DNA of 64,000 nucleotides, taken from the NCBI RefSeq assembly GCF_000974685.2, contig NZ_AP018738.1:1426001-1490000 (forward strand). Direction: 5' to 3'. The notes under the pieces are model-generated. The model was not told the DNA's origin. It made no database searches and was given only the letters and a program-made list of their open reading frames with translations. Positions 62,604 to 64,000 of this stretch are shown here, in pieces. This DNA comes from Ferriphaselus amnicola (GTDB lineage Bacteria > Pseudomonadota > Gammaproteobacteria > Burkholderiales > Gallionellaceae). The position numbers and the translations under genes were made by a program. Position 1 is the stretch's first letter. Every line of letters starts with the position of its first letter.

Positions 62604-63821
62604 ATGGATCACTCTTTCGATATCGCCATCATTGGCGCAGGCGCCGCTGGCCTGATGTGCGCGCTGACCGCCGCTCAACGCGGACGCTCGGTCGTGCTGC
62701 TGGATCACTCCGCCAAACTGGCTGAGAAAATCCGTATTTCCGGCGGCGGGCGCTGCAATTTCACCAACCTCGATGTCAAGCCGGAAAATTTCATTTCCGA
62801 CAATCCTCACTTCGCCCGCTCGGCACTGGCACGTTACACGCCGCAACACTTCATCTCATTGCTGGACGAGAATGGCATCAGTTGGAGCGAGAAGGAACTC
62901 GGGCAGTTGTTCTGCGATGACAGCTCCGAAGCCATCATCAAGCTACTGAAAGACGAGTGTGAAGCCGCGAACGTGCGCCGTTACATCTCATGCGAAGTGC
63001 ATGAGATCAAGCCGCTGCACAATACGCCTTCGACTAAAAACAAGGCTGGCGAACTCAACAAGGAACGCTTTGTAATCAAAACATCACGCGATACTTTTCA
63101 TGTCAGTTCACTGGTGATCGCCACCGGCGGACTATCTATCCCCAAGACTGGTGCAACCCCCTTCGGCTACAAGATCGCCGAGCAATTCAATCTGCCTATC
63201 GTCAAACTCAGGCCGGGACTGGTGCCGCTCACGTTCCGCCCCGACGAATGGGAGCCTTATGCTGGGTTGTCTGGGCTATCGTTCCCAGCGGAGGTCAGCT
63301 TCGGCAAGCAGAGCTTCCGCAATGAGTTACTGTTCACGCATCGCGGATTGAGCGGGCCAGCGATCTTGCAGATCTCCTCGTACTGGGAACACGGTCAGCC
63401 GCTATCCATCGACCTATTGCCTGGACGCGACCTGAACGCACTATTTGAGGAACACCGTAGCAGTAAGATGCTGATGAGCAATTTCATCGGACAATATCTG
63501 CCCAAACGCTTTGCCGAGGCATGGTTACCGCAATTCGGCGAAAACCTGCCCGTCAACCAGTGGTCACCCAAGAAGTTGCTCGCCATTGCGGAGCAACTCC
63601 ATCACTGGCGCATCACCCCCTCTGGGACTCAGGGCTACACCAAGGCCGAGGTCACTTGTGGCGGTGTGGATACCCGCGCACTTTCGTCCAAGACCATGGA
63701 GGCCAACGAGATACCCGGACTGTTCTTCATCGGCGAAGTCGTCGATGTCACTGGCCAATTGGGCGGCTACAACTTCCAGTGGGCATGGGCTTCGGGCTAT
63801 GCAGCCGGTATGGCAGCTTAA
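62604..63821 (+). CDS. YhiN/HI0933-family flavoprotein
   Basis: 405 residues from the ATG at 62604, 4 bp after ldhA; a longer frame overlapping ldhA is spurious. FAD-binding motifs are DIAIIGAGAAGLMCALTAAQ, KIRISGGGRCNFTNLDVKP and VIATGGLSIPKTGATPFGYK, with the C-terminal LFFIGEVVDVTGQLGGYNFQ and WAWASGYAAG. These are NAD(P)/FAD-dependent oxidoreductases of undefined substrate. It is the third gene of the aminotransferase operon. Confidence 0.92.
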   Translation: MDHSFDIAIIGAGAAGLMCALTAAQRGRSVVLLDHSAKLAEKIRISGGGRCNFTNLDVKPENFISDNPHFARSALARYTPQHFISLLDENGISWSEKELGQLFCDDSSEAIIKLLKDECEAANVRRYISCEVHEIKPLHNTPSTKNKAGELNKERFVIKTSRDTFHVSSLVIATGGLSIPKTGATPFGYKIAEQFNLPIVKLRPGLVPLTFRPDEWEPYAGLSGLSFPAEVSFGKQSFRNELLFTHRGLSGPAILQISSYWEHGQPLSIDLLPGRDLNALFEEHRSSKMLMSNFIGQYLPKRFAEAWLPQFGENLPVNQWSPKKLLAIAEQLHHWRITPSGTQGYTKAEVTCGGVDTRALSSKTMEANEIPGLFFIGEVVDVTGQLGGYNFQWAWASGYAAGMAA

Positions 63822-63913
63822 CTAAACATGGCTATAATCAGCTCCAGACGGAACCTCAGACGCCGATGACCGTCATATCGTCTGTTCGTCAACCCGACAT
63901 TGAAAGGAATATC

Positions 63914-64000
63914 ATGAAACTGCTACTCACCACGGCACTGCTCGCCAGCCTGACTACCAGCGTCGCTTACGCCTGCCCCACACCCGATGCCGACCACTGT
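63914..64000 (+). CDS. Exported protein, N-terminal fragment
   Basis: The gene runs off the right edge after 29 codons. A good ribosome site (AAGGAA) precedes MKLLLTTALLASLTTSVAYA, a signal peptide with likely cleavage after AYA; the mature part begins CPTPDADHC. A TATAAT near 63833 with TGGCAG upstream may be its promoter. The function cannot be told from this fragment. Confidence 0.65.
   Translation, partial: MKLLLTTALLASLTTSVAYACPTPDADHC

Overview
The window looks like a chromosomal segment of a nitrogen-fixing betaproteobacterium, probably in or near the Nitrosomonadales (Gallionella/Sideroxydans-like). This rests on protein flavour and on the xseB-ispA-dxs-folE2 block; no rRNA gene is present to confirm it.

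Layout. (1) About 1-3.9 kb holds the end of a nif operon read leftwards: nifE, nifN, nifX, an RseC-like membrane redox protein and the start of a NifX-associated (DUF269) gene. A clear sigma-54 promoter and a NifA site lie upstream of nifE. (2) About 4.1-8.8 kb is an insertion zone: ccdA with a wrecked ccdB, an IS200/IS605-type element with truncated tnpB, and an IS21-family element nested in that tnpB. (3) About 8.9-10.7 kb holds two more nif-associated genes (unknown 321-aa protein and the 4Fe-4S LRV protein) with their own sigma-54/NifA control region. (4) About 10.8-13.5 kb encodes the c-di-GMP receptor LapD and periplasmic protease LapG, followed by a repetitive secreted protein. (5) About 14.2-45.1 kb is a large leftward exopolysaccharide locus: VpsP-like protein, glmS, PHP phosphatase, Wzc-type tyrosine autokinase, Wza-type export protein, outer-membrane barrel, O-antigen-ligase-like polymerase, WcaJ-type initiating transferase, WecG-type and several other glycosyltransferases, two acyltransferases, a second Wzy-like polymerase, a flippase, a beta-helix protein, and the nucleotide-sugar genes ugd, fcl, gmd and manC. 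(6) About 45.2-49.7 kb is accessory DNA: a second, full-length IS605-type element, an atypical integrase and a Phd/PIN toxin-antitoxin pair. (7) About 49.9-64 kb is mostly housekeeping (Sel1-like protein, pepD, spermidine-synthase-like protein, yheS, folE2, dxs, ispA, xseB, aminotransferase, ldhA, YhiN-type flavoprotein), interrupted by a third IS200/IS605 element with intact tnpA and tnpB.

How it fits together. NifE/N/X handle the FeMo-cofactor precursor. The EPS genes form a Wzx/Wzy-type pathway in which WcaJ starts the repeat unit on undecaprenyl phosphate, GDP-mannose, GDP-fucose and UDP-glucuronate feed it, and Wzc/Wza export the polymer. LapD/LapG next door would tie surface attachment to c-di-GMP.

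The most unusual signal is repeats that have entered genes without breaking them. Tracts of 7-bp units (AAGGGGC-like or ACTCAGA-like) occur at four places in the EPS locus. Two tracts are exactly six heptamers (42 bp = 14 codons) and lie in frame inside ugd and the polymerase gene. The other two flank, in inverted orientation, a small four-helix-bundle gene and abut the start of fcl. Palindromic or REP-like repeats also sit in frame in nifN, wecG and a second time in ugd.
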